Shown here: piece after piece, positions 9,211-15,283 of the stretch
How the letters are laid out: each line of letters begins with the position of its first letter
Numbering within the stretch: the stretch's first letter is position 1
DNA from: Candidatus Dojkabacteria bacterium UBA5749
Lineage (GTDB): Bacteria > Patescibacteriota > Dojkabacteria > SC72
Reading direction: 5' to 3'
Assembly: GCA_002419125.1 (NCBI GenBank)
Contig: DIFL01000057.1
Coordinates: forward strand, 4,229 to 20,710
DNA: 16,482 bases
Program-made: the position numbers and the translations under genes
The notes under the pieces: model-generated
The model's input: the letters and a program-made list of their open reading frames with translations, nothing else
Database searches by the model: none
Told to the model about the DNA's origin: nothing

Positions 9211-9903
9211 ATGAAGAAAGTTTTTAAAATTGTAATAACTGTAATATTAATTGCCTTAGTATTAATCCCTTTGGGATATTTTGTTGTATACCCTAATTAC
9301 AACAAAGTAATCGGGCCTATAAAGAGATTTGATATACAGAGATCTGCGAAAGAATTAACCTTTCAATTACTTACAGAATTAGTACCCACGAAAGACAAAG
9401 TATTAGGTGTTGCTATACAAAGTCCAAATAATACAAGCATAGAAGAAAGCATTAGTAAAGATACCGTACTGGAGAGTAAAGTGCTTGAAGAATTGGGAAC
9501 TAAGATATTAATAAATTCAATCGAAGTAGAAGGTCTCGTCTATGAAGGGTTAGATTCACATACAATGAACAAAGGATTTTGGCACTTCCCAATTTCTTCT
9601 TTACCAGGCCAAAAGGGAAATATTGTAATAATTGGACATAGGTATTTAAAATTACCACCTAACAAAGACACCTTTTTTAATTTAGATAAGGTGAAAGTAG
9701 GGGATAGAATAGAGGTAGTTCAAAGTAATACTCAATTTACATACATAGTTACAGAAAGTAAGGTTGTTGAAAAAAATGACATATCTGTTTTAGCTGACTA
9801 CTCTGATTGGAGGATAACATTAATTACATGCTCCCCACTTTGGAGTTCAAAAGAAAGACTTGTAATAGTTGGGAAACTGGACAAATTATACAAAAACACA
9901 TAA
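9211..9903 (+). CDS. Sortase family transpeptidase
   Basis: A 230-residue protein (from the ATG at 9211; an in-frame ATG at 9205 adds two residues). Sortases cleave a sorting motif in exported proteins and join them to the cell envelope or to another protein. A membrane helix of about 18 residues after MKKVFKIVITV anchors the enzyme with its catalytic domain outside. The triad is complete: His in IIGHRY (H143), Cys in TLITCSP (C207) and Arg in KERLVIVGKL (R216). The linker of ~75 residues between helix and barrel is hydrophilic. The class cannot be fixed; the TLxTC signature and size suit classes D/E. The gene is divergent from the Ig-like gene, whose product has a sorting-signal-like C-terminus, and is followed after 34 bases by trigger factor. 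Confidence 0.92.
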   Translation: MKKVFKIVITVILIALVLIPLGYFVVYPNYNKVIGPIKRFDIQRSAKELTFQLLTELVPTKDKVLGVAIQSPNNTSIEESISKDTVLESKVLEELGTKILINSIEVEGLVYEGLDSHTMNKGFWHFPISSLPGQKGNIVIIGHRYLKLPPNKDTFFNLDKVKVGDRIEVVQSNTQFTYIVTESKVVEKNDISVLADYSDWRITLITCSPLWSSKERLVIVGKLDKLYKNT

Positions 9904-9937
9904 AATACAATACTTTTTTAATTTCATTTAAACAGTA

Positions 9938-10981
9938 ATGGATACAAAATATACAAGAAAAGATATTAATGAATATACTCATGAATTTGAGCTTACAATA
10001 CCTTTTGAAAGTTTTAATCATTCATACGAATTAATGTTAAAAGATTACTCTAAGGATTTAGATCTAAAAGGTTTTAGAAAAGGAAAAGTACCTTCTAATT
10101 TAGTAAGTCCGCAGGTAAAAGAGGTCGTTAAATATGAAACTTTTGAGAAACTTGCTCCTCTTTACATCAATACTGCAGTAGAGAAAGAGAATATCCAACC
10201 AATAGCTCCTTATGAATTTAAAGAAATTCCAAAATTTTTAGAAAATATTGACATCTCTTTTACAATAACAGTAACCACTATGCCTAAATTTACCTTGGGT
10301 GATATGAAAAAGGTTAAAGTTACAAAGGAAAAAGTTACAGTTGAACCAAAAGAAATTGATCAAGCAATTGAAGAATTAAAAACATCTCAAAAAACAAAAG
10401 AAAAGGAAATAAATGATGCATGGGCTAAAGAGATAGGGGTGATAATTGGAGAGAAGAAGATCTCAACATTAGTGCAGTTAAGAGAGAAAATCAATAGTGC
10501 TCTTCTAATCCAAAAAGAACACTATCAAATGCACAAACTACAAGACGAAGCACTTAAAATTGCTATTAAAGAATCTAAAATAGAGATACCCCAAAGTGCT
10601 GTCAATTTTGAAGCAAGCGAAAGAGAGAAAGCCTTTAATGAAGATATGAAAAGTAGGGGAGTAAGTATTGATGATTTTCTTAAGGCAAACAGTATTACAA
10701 TTGAAAAGATGAGAGAGTTATGGCAAATGGATGCCAAGGAGGCAATAGAAAGTGATGTGTTTCTCTCTTTGTATGCAGATACTAAAGCAGTAGTTGTTTC
10801 TGATGAGGAATTAGAAGAAAAGATTGAAAAAATTAAGAAGGAAAGACCAGATGCAGACCAAAGCATTTTTTCTAATTTAGAGTGGAGAGAGTATGTAAAG
10901 AAAGTTGAGGTTAAAGAGAAAGCATTCAGACTCTTTATTGAAGAAGTATTAGGTAAAGAATTTTTAGATAGTCATAACTAA
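9938..10981 (+). CDS. tig: Trigger factor without the PPIase domain
   Basis: Ribosome-associated chaperone that receives nascent chains at the exit tunnel. The N-terminal domain has the ribosome-docking motif GFRKGKVP (45-52). The usual protein is about 430 residues with a FKBP-type prolyl isomerase between the N and C domains; here there are 347. The chain passes from the N domain through VTVEPKEIDQAIEELKTSQ (134-152) directly to the helical C-terminal chaperone domain (about 160-345), with no FKBP-like strand pattern between. The protein should bind chains but not isomerise proline. No Shine-Dalgarno is seen before the ATG; TACAAT at 9906-9911 could give a leader of about 20 bases, or the gene is read through from the sortase. 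It precedes clpP by 18 bases, the classic tig-clpP order. Confidence 0.9.
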   Translation: MDTKYTRKDINEYTHEFELTIPFESFNHSYELMLKDYSKDLDLKGFRKGKVPSNLVSPQVKEVVKYETFEKLAPLYINTAVEKENIQPIAPYEFKEIPKFLENIDISFTITVTTMPKFTLGDMKKVKVTKEKVTVEPKEIDQAIEELKTSQKTKEKEINDAWAKEIGVIIGEKKISTLVQLREKINSALLIQKEHYQMHKLQDEALKIAIKESKIEIPQSAVNFEASEREKAFNEDMKSRGVSIDDFLKANSITIEKMRELWQMDAKEAIESDVFLSLYADTKAVVVSDEELEEKIEKIKKERPDADQSIFSNLEWREYVKKVEVKEKAFRLFIEEVLGKEFLDSHN

Positions 10982-10999
10982 GATATAAATATATTAGAT

Positions 11000-11584
11000 A
11001 TGTCATTTTTAATTCCTACAGTAATTGAAAAAGAGAGAGAAGGGGATAGGGCATATGATATATACTCTCGGCTATTAAAAGATCGTATCATATTTTTAGG
11101 TGGTCCAATTGAAACTAATATGGCAAATACCATAGTTGCTCAATTACTCTTTTTAGAGAAAGAAAACCCTGATGAAGATATCCAAATGTTTATCAATTCT
11201 CCTGGAGGAGAGATTAATGCAGGTATGGCGATACTTGATACCATGAACTATATAAAATGTAATGTATCAACCATAGCAGTAGGTTTTGCAGCATCAATGG
11301 GTTCTCTACTTTTAGCACATGGTGCTAAAGGTAAAAGGTTTGCCCTACCTAATAGTAAGATTCATATTCACCAGCCATTAGGTGGAGTGGAAGGTCAAGC
11401 AAGTGATATAGCTATTGAAGCAGAGGAGATTCTTAAAACAAGAGAGCAACTTTACAAGATGTTAGCTAAACAAACTGGACAGAGTATTAAACAGATAGAA
11501 AAAGATGCAGATAGAGACAAGTACTTTACAGCGATAGAAGCAAAAGAGTATGGATTAATAGATAAAGTAATTAGTAAGAGATAA
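11000..11584 (+). CDS. clpP: ATP-dependent Clp protease proteolytic subunit
   Basis: A 194-residue ClpP, the usual length. It assembles into a double heptamer that degrades proteins fed by ClpX/ClpA-type unfoldases. The catalytic triad is intact: Ser99 in GFAASMGS, His124 in IHIHQPLGG and Asp173 in DADRDKYF. The oxyanion-hole region INSPGGEINAGMAI (65-78) and the handle helix around SDIAIEAEEILKTRE are also present. The start gives MSFLIPTVIEKEREGDRAYDIYSRLLKDRI, the standard ClpP beginning. No clpX follows; instead the next ATG directly touches the stop codon. No ribosome-binding site is visible, and the region before the ATG is only A and T rich. Confidence 0.98.
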   Translation: MSFLIPTVIEKEREGDRAYDIYSRLLKDRIIFLGGPIETNMANTIVAQLLFLEKENPDEDIQMFINSPGGEINAGMAILDTMNYIKCNVSTIAVGFAASMGSLLLAHGAKGKRFALPNSKIHIHQPLGGVEGQASDIAIEAEEILKTREQLYKMLAKQTGQSIKQIEKDADRDKYFTAIEAKEYGLIDKVISKR

Positions 11585-11917
11585 ATGGAGAAAATTAATA
11601 GTGATACTCATGAATATAATATTGAGAACCCACTAAGGGACATATATTTAAAGCATGCTAATAGAATCAGGGAGTTACAAGAAGCAAAAAATATTGAAGA
11701 TTTACAAAAGACTCTTAATCATGTAATTAACCTATTACCAAGGAATGTAACCTCCTTCTCCATACCAATATATGATGATAATGAGAATGCTACCTTCGTT
11801 AGAAGTGAAAGAGAGAGTACACTCCCTAAAGAGGAGCAAACAGAATGGGGTATTGGAGATTTAATAGAGTATTCAATCAATATTAATTCAAAGGAGAACT
11901 ATAACCCAGTTGATTAA
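11585..11917 (+). CDS. Small unknown protein, translationally coupled to clpP
   Basis: A 110-residue protein I do not recognise. Its ATG begins on the base after the clpP TAA, so coupling by ribosome reinitiation is likely and the two are probably one transcript. Residues ~15-55 are predicted helical by eye (RDIYLKHANRIRELQEAKNIEDLQKTLNHVINLL); the second half is acidic and strand/loop-like, with no membrane segment or cysteine. The N-terminal half could form a helical pair. A role in ClpP function, such as an adaptor, is suggested only by position. The tRNA-Val promoter -35 box overlaps its last codons. Confidence 0.6.
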   Translation: MEKINSDTHEYNIENPLRDIYLKHANRIRELQEAKNIEDLQKTLNHVINLLPRNVTSFSIPIYDDNENATFVRSERESTLPKEEQTEWGIGDLIEYSININSKENYNPVD

Positions 11918-11938
11918 GATAGATGTTAATTGTAAAAT
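11910..11938 (+). promoter_or_regulatory. Promoter of tRNA-Val
   Basis: TTGATT at 11910-11915, a 17-base spacer and TAAAAT at 11933-11938, preceded by TG one base early. The predicted start at about 11945 is a few bases before the mature tRNA at 11951. The -35 box overlaps the stop codon of the gene upstream. Confidence 0.6.
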
Positions 11939-11950
11939 ACACATCACTTA

Positions 11951-12027
11951 GGGCGATTAGCTCAGCTGGTTAGAGCATCACATTGACATTGTGGAGGTCA
12001 CAGGTTCGAGTCCCGTATCGCCCACCA
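11951..12027 (+). tRNA. tRNA-Val (anticodon GAC), CCA encoded
   Basis: Acceptor stem GGGCGAT (11951-11957) pairs fully with ATCGCCC (12017-12023); discriminator A and an encoded CCA follow. The D arm is GCTC / AGCTGGTTA / GAGC. The anticodon arm is TCACA / TTGACAT / TGTGG, giving anticodon GAC. The T arm is ACAGG / TTCGAGT / CCCGT, with one A-C mismatch in the stem. The last ~13 bases (GTATCGCCCACCA) reappear in altered form in the repeats downstream, so this gene is the likely founder of the array. No terminator follows; the -10 box of the next gene starts 14 bases after the CCA. Confidence 0.97.
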
Positions 12028-12041
12028 ATCCAATTTTCTTG

Positions 12042-12047
12042 TATAAT
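12042..12047 (+). promoter_or_regulatory. -10 box, leaderless S41-like gene
   Basis: TATAAT six bases before the ATG at 12054. It starts 27 bases after the GTAT of the tRNA 3' end, the same distance as at two downstream repeats. A -35 box at normal spacing would fall on the tRNA acceptor end and shows no TTGACA likeness. Confidence 0.6.
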
Positions 12048-12053
12048 ATTATC

Positions 12054-13178
12054 ATGGAACAAACTGAATCGGGAATAACTCCCAAGCAAGAGGATGTTAA
12101 GTACTTACAAGAGCAATTAGAACTTACTCATTACGATGTTTACAGGAATGTAAGCAAACAAGTCCTCTCTGATTCCTTACAAAAAGCGACAGAAGTTGAT
12201 CATGAATTCTTTAATATTGCAATACAAGAATCTTTAGCATTAATCGAGGACGCCCATACCTATGCTGAGTGGATTCTAAATGGTAATTATTTACCTTTGG
12301 AGTTAAGAGAAATTGATGGACAGTATTACATAATAGGCTCCTCTGAAGAGTACAAATCATTACTAGGTCAAAAGCTTATAGATATTAATGGCCACAATAT
12401 TGTTGATATAACTAATAAAGTTTCCAACCTTTCTTCAAAAGAAAATAATGAAGTACTTAAAAGTGATCTTGCTCTTTATATAACTTCTAACCAAGTATTA
12501 AAATATTACGAATTTAGTTCTAGTAAGCAATTACAATTAACTACCAATAAAACTACTACTAAAATAACAGTTAATCAAGAAGATGAGGTAAAATTCCTTC
12601 ATCCTTTAAGATGGAAAGATATTGAGATAAACGACCCCTCTTATGTAGGAAACAATATTTATCAATTTAGGATAGTAGGAGACACTCTTTTGTTTCAATA
12701 CAACAAGTGTACAAATAAGAATCATAGCGAAGAAGAGCTCTCTGAGTTCAAGAGTAGGCTTCTTAAAGTTACGAATTCTGTAAAATCAATAGTTGTAGAC
12801 TTAAGGGAAAACAGGGGAGGAAACACAGGCATTATGAAAGACTTGTTTGAGGCTTTCCCAGAAAACAAATCCGTATATGTTGCAATGGGAAGGAATACAT
12901 TCTCGTCTGCTATGCATCATCTTTTGTATTTGAGGAATACCAAGAATGCGACTTTAATAGGAGAGAACGCAGGGGAGAAACCAAATAGATTTGGAGATCA
13001 TAAAGATATAGTACTTCCAAACTCTAAAATAAAAATCGGTTGCTCATACAAATACTTCCAACTACTTCCAGGACAAGATATTGAAGTCGTTGAACCAGAT
13101 ATTAGGATCCCTGTTACTGTTGAGGATTATATAAACAATACCGATCCACTGAATCAATGGATTAAAGATAATCTATAA
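12054..13178 (+). CDS. S41 (C-terminal processing peptidase-like) family protein, apparently cytoplasmic
   Basis: The frame is open back into the tRNA, but the ATG at 12054 is the sensible start: it follows a TATAAT by six bases and gives a 374-residue protein. S41 landmarks are IEDAHT (64-69), the SIVVDLRENRGGNTG strand and loop (245-259), GRNTFSSAM with the likely nucleophile Ser284 or Ser285, and LIGENAGEKPNRFGD (301-315), then VVEPDIRIPVTVEDY near the end. Residues ~95-120 (LLGQKLIDINGHNI) look like the short PDZ-like stretch common in this group. There is no signal peptide, unlike most S41 proteases, so it may act in the cytoplasm or be a non-proteolytic relative. It is the first unit after tRNA-Val and ends eight bases before the first repeat. 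Confidence 0.75.
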   Translation: MEQTESGITPKQEDVKYLQEQLELTHYDVYRNVSKQVLSDSLQKATEVDHEFFNIAIQESLALIEDAHTYAEWILNGNYLPLELREIDGQYYIIGSSEEYKSLLGQKLIDINGHNIVDITNKVSNLSSKENNEVLKSDLALYITSNQVLKYYEFSSSKQLQLTTNKTTTKITVNQEDEVKFLHPLRWKDIEINDPSYVGNNIYQFRIVGDTLLFQYNKCTNKNHSEEELSEFKSRLLKVTNSVKSIVVDLRENRGGNTGIMKDLFEAFPENKSVYVAMGRNTFSSAMHHLLYLRNTKNATLIGENAGEKPNRFGDHKDIVLPNSKIKIGCSYKYFQLLPGQDIEVVEPDIRIPVTVEDYINNTDPLNQWIKDNL

Positions 13179-13185
13179 GTGAAAT

Positions 13186-13224
13186 CTTATTTCTAAGTTC
13201 CATGCCTAAAAGTATCACCCACCA
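13186..13224 (+). repeat. tRNA-tail-like repeat, copy 1
   Basis: The 5' part has TTATTTCTAAGTTCCATG, then a CCTAAAAG linker and GTATCACCCACCA. The last 13 bases differ at one position from the end of tRNA-Val (GTATCGCCCACCA), and AAGTTC resembles the AGGTTC of its T arm. Copy 1 and copy 3 match at 33 of 39 positions. It lies between the S41-like gene and the -10 box of the HIT-like gene. Confidence 0.85.
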
Positions 13225-13238
13225 TTTATTTCTTTTGC

Positions 13239-13244
13239 TATAAT
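13239..13244 (+). promoter_or_regulatory. Extended -10 box, leaderless HIT-like gene
   Basis: TGCTATAAT (TG, one base, TATAAT) with the ATG seven bases further on. The box begins 27 bases after the GTAT of repeat copy 1. Confidence 0.6.
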
Positions 13245-13251
13245 ATTCTCT

Positions 13252-13713
13252 ATGAAATACAAATCTCCTACAAATTATCCTAATCAAGTAATAATAAGAG
13301 AGACAGGACATTGGTATCTCACTCTATGGGAAAATCAATACTACCTAGGAAGAGCAAGTATTGAATATAAAAATCTTTCTAAAAAACATCTCTCAGAATT
13401 AAATGATGATGAGATATTAGAGCTTTTTTCCCTTATAAAGGCTTACGAGAATGCTCTAAACAAATCTTTCAACACTACAAACTTTAATTGGACATGTTTG
13501 ATGAATAACCAGTACAAGGATATAAACAAGAACAATCCTGAGCCATTACATTTACATGTATGGCCAAGATATAAAGACAGTGTTGAGTTTAATGGAGAGA
13601 TGTTTAAAGATGATGTATTTGGACATCACTATGATAAGCATAAAGAAAAGATTGTTGATAGAGAATTTCTTACAATACTTGGTGATAGAATCTTAAGTAG
13701 TTGGGATATGTAA
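13252..13713 (+). CDS. HIT-like nucleotide-binding protein
   Basis: A 153-residue protein of the histidine-triad superfamily, whose members hydrolyse or transfer nucleoside phosphates such as Ap4A or AMP conjugates. The signature is PLHLHVWPRY (98-107): compared with HxHxHxx, the second and third His (H100, H102) are kept and the first is Pro98. Relatives with a two-His form followed by PRY, a VEF strand and a (D/E)DxxFGxHYD-like segment exist, and this protein shows the same order (VEFNGEMFKDDVFGHHYD). The His expected to be the nucleophile (H100) is present, so activity is possible. The N-terminal strands (YPNQVIIRETGHWYLTLWENQYYLGRASI) match the HIT fold. The gene sits alone between repeat copies 1 and 2 with its own promoter. 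Confidence 0.72.
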   Translation: MKYKSPTNYPNQVIIRETGHWYLTLWENQYYLGRASIEYKNLSKKHLSELNDDEILELFSLIKAYENALNKSFNTTNFNWTCLMNNQYKDINKNNPEPLHLHVWPRYKDSVEFNGEMFKDDVFGHHYDKHKEKIVDREFLTILGDRILSSWDM

Positions 13714-13721
13714 AAGAATAG

Positions 13722-13758
13722 GGCTTCTAGGTTCCATGTCTAAAAGTGTATTCCACCA
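13722..13758 (+). repeat. tRNA-tail-like repeat, copy 2
   Basis: Contains TTCTAGGTTCCATGTCTAAA, AGTGTATTCCACCA. Aligned with copy 1 over 38 bases, 28 match. Here the T-arm-like part is AGGTTC, identical to the tRNA. The next gene runs on the opposite strand, and no -10 box lies at the usual spacing. Confidence 0.75.
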
Positions 13759-13761
13759 ATA

Positions 13762-14310
13762 TTAATAATACTTATGTATTGGATTCTCTAAACCTCTTTC
13801 CTCATTCTCTGAAATCATACTTTTAAAAATATCCATTGCTCTTTTAAAATCTTTAGGGTCTTTCTGTAATTCAAGTAAAGTCTCCTTGTGACAGAAATAT
13901 ACTATTACCCCATTATAAATCATTGCATCTAGTCCGGAATCATAGATTTCTTTTTTAAGAGGTTTAACATTTACTTTACTGGTCCATTCAGTATTACCCT
14001 TACTCTCATCTAAATAAAAACTCTTAGGAGAAAGGTAGTAAATAGCCCCTCCTTTATCTAAATCTCTAAATCTTTTTTCATCTGATATACACATTACATA
14101 AAGAGTAGGGTGATTATTACTCCTACTCCTATATTGAGATATTTTAGACCAGCTACTATCTGTAGGTACCAAGAAACAAGTGACTGAGGCTTTATCATGA
14201 GAGGCAAAAACCACAGGTCCTTCATTAGGATCCCTCACTGATTCCGCTCGTGGTTCTAATATTTCTATGTCTTTGTTAGGGGAAGCATGGTAGAGATATT
14301 TGTAATGCAT
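13762..14310 (-). CDS. Unknown protein, possibly ADP-ribosyltransferase-like fold
   Basis: The frame extends to a TTG at 14325, but the ATG at 14310 gives a better start (MHYKYLYHASPN) and lies five bases after a minus-strand TAAGAT. The 182 residues have no membrane segment. The beginning YLYHASPNKDIEILEPR followed by GPVVFASHDKASVTCFL (31-47) recalls the first strands of ADP-ribosyltransferase or RNA 2'-phosphotransferase-like folds, where a YHxS/T strand is followed by (V/I)(Y/F)(A/T)(S/T)xxxxA. An EWTSK segment (108-112) could hold a catalytic Glu. This is by-eye resemblance only; I would call it a conserved hypothetical. It is the only gene of the array on the minus strand, yet the repeats on both its sides point the same way as the others. 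Its stop codon lies four bases from copy 2. Confidence 0.6.
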   Translation of the reverse strand: MHYKYLYHASPNKDIEILEPRAESVRDPNEGPVVFASHDKASVTCFLVPTDSSWSKISQYRSRSNNHPTLYVMCISDEKRFRDLDKGGAIYYLSPKSFYLDESKGNTEWTSKVNVKPLKKEIYDSGLDAMIYNGVIVYFCHKETLLELQKDPKDFKRAMDIFKSMISENEERGLENPIHKYY

Positions 14311-14345
14311 AAACAATCTTAACAAATAAATAACAAGAAAACTAT

Positions 14346-14384
14346 CCTATTTCTAAGTTCCATGCTAAAAAGTATATCCCCCCA
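14346..14384 (+). repeat. tRNA-tail-like repeat, copy 3
   Basis: Shares the 18-base stretch TATTTCTAAGTTCCATGC with copy 1 exactly, then AAAAAGTATATCCCCCCA. It lies between the 5' ends of two divergent genes. GTAT starts 27 bases before the next -10 box. Confidence 0.85.
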
Positions 14385-14398
14385 AAACTAATTTCATG

Positions 14399-14404
14399 TA
14401 TACT
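14399..14404 (+). promoter_or_regulatory. -10 box that sets the amidohydrolase start
   Basis: TATACT six bases before the ATG at 14411. The upstream in-frame ATG at 14396 overlaps this box region, so 14411 is the better start for a leaderless message. Confidence 0.55.
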
Positions 14405-14410
14405 TATGAA

Positions 14411-15199
14411 ATGATTATTGATTCACACTTACATTTGCCTGTTAGAGATAATTTATTATCTCTTGAAACTCAGAGTCAAGAACTTATAAACGAATTACAA
14501 AATCACAGGATTAGCAAGGGTATTGTAATCCCTGATAATATTGATAATTCTCCAATCGGAAACCTTAAACAATGTATACAACTTTTCAATAATATCCCCA
14601 ATATTTATATTCTAGGGACTGTAAATATATTAGAAGACAATCTTGAGGATAAGATTTCCCAATTAAGAGAATACTTCTTGTTTAATCAAATAGTTGGACT
14701 AAAGATTTTCCCAGGTCATGATGATCATTATCCAGATGATAAAAGATTAGAACCCTTTCTCAAATTATGTATTGAATATGATAAGCCATTGGTAATACAT
14801 ACAGGAGAGAATAGTGGGAATAATGAATGCTCAAAATATAATGATCCTAAGTATATTGTTGGCATTGCAGAAAGTTTTCCATCTTTGAAAATTATCATAA
14901 GTCATTTATTTTGGCCTAAGGTAGAATACTGTGTTGAAATTACGAAAGATTTTGCCAACATTAGCTATGACACCTCCGCTTTGGCAGATAAAGAAGTTGT
15001 TATTAAGACAGGGAGAGAAGATATTAAATACTCTTTAGAGATACTCATTAAGAAATATAATAAAAAAATTCTTTATGGAAGTGATTACGGAATGTGCAAT
15101 CTCCAGGATCACATATCGCTGATAAATACTCTAGACATATCAGACAAGCAAAGAGAAGAAATTTTCTATAAAAATTCTGCGCTACTATTTGGGCTATAA
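14411..15199 (+). CDS. Metal-dependent hydrolase, amidohydrolase 2 family
   Basis: A 262-residue TIM-barrel hydrolase of the amidohydrolase-related group. The start at 14411 gives MIIDSHLHLP, the typical opening of the family; the frame continues to an ATG at 14396 that lies on the -10 region. Metal and active-site residues are all visible: His6 and His8 in DSHLHL, His130 in LVIHTGE, His165 in IIISHLF and Asp225 in YGSDYG. VGLKIFPGHDDHYPDD (95-110) is the characteristic strand 3-4 region. Members hydrolyse or decarboxylate small cyclic or carboxylate compounds; the substrate cannot be read from the sequence. It is a single-gene unit between repeat copies 3 and 4. Confidence 0.85.
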   Translation: MIIDSHLHLPVRDNLLSLETQSQELINELQNHRISKGIVIPDNIDNSPIGNLKQCIQLFNNIPNIYILGTVNILEDNLEDKISQLREYFLFNQIVGLKIFPGHDDHYPDDKRLEPFLKLCIEYDKPLVIHTGENSGNNECSKYNDPKYIVGIAESFPSLKIIISHLFWPKVEYCVEITKDFANISYDTSALADKEVVIKTGREDIKYSLEILIKKYNKKILYGSDYGMCNLQDHISLINTLDISDKQREEIFYKNSALLFGL

Positions 15200-15217
15200 T
15201 CTAAGTTCTAAAAATAT
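15200..15217 (+). repeat. Truncated repeat fragment beside copy 4
   Basis: TCTAAGTTCTAAAAATAT directly after the amidohydrolase stop reads like the repeat core with the CATGCC part deleted. Short and AT-rich, so chance is possible. Confidence 0.35.
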
Positions 15218-15218
15218 T

Positions 15219-15254
15219 TTATTTTTAAGTTCCATCTCTGAAAGGGTAGCCCAC
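15219..15254 (+). repeat. tRNA-tail-like repeat, copy 4
   Basis: TTATTTTTAAGTTCCATCTC is followed by TGAAAGGGTAGCCCAC. Of the first 26 bases 22 match copy 1; one or two bases are missing in the 3' half, and the terminal CCA is lost. GTA starts 26 bases before the -10 box of the NUDIX gene. Confidence 0.75.
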
Positions 15255-15271
15255 TTTTTCTTCTAATTTGA

Positions 15272-15277
15272 TATACT
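15272..15277 (+). promoter_or_regulatory. -10 box, leaderless NUDIX gene
   Basis: TGATATACT contains a TATACT preceded by TG and one base (extended -10), and the ATG follows after six bases. Confidence 0.6.
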
Positions 15278-15283
15278 CTGATT

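Noticed and set aside
11991..12053. Start of the S41-like protein inside the tRNA gene.
   Set aside because: It would translate the tRNA 3' half; the ATG at 12054 follows a TATAAT by six bases.
13720..13747. Hairpin CTTCTAG / CTAAAAG around the repeat core as a conserved RNA structure.
   Set aside because: One mismatch in copy 2, weaker in copy 1 and not maintained in copies 3 and 4.
13766..13776. TAATACTTATG after repeat copy 2 as a promoter and start.
   Set aside because: The spacing from the repeat differs from the other junctions and the frame stops after five codons; it overlaps the end of the minus-strand gene.
13186..15254. CRISPR array or integron attC series as explanation of the repeats.
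   Set aside because: Spacing is 0.5-0.9 kb with whole genes between, the repeats diverge, no cas or intI gene is seen, and the copies lack a consistent long folded stem as in attC sites.
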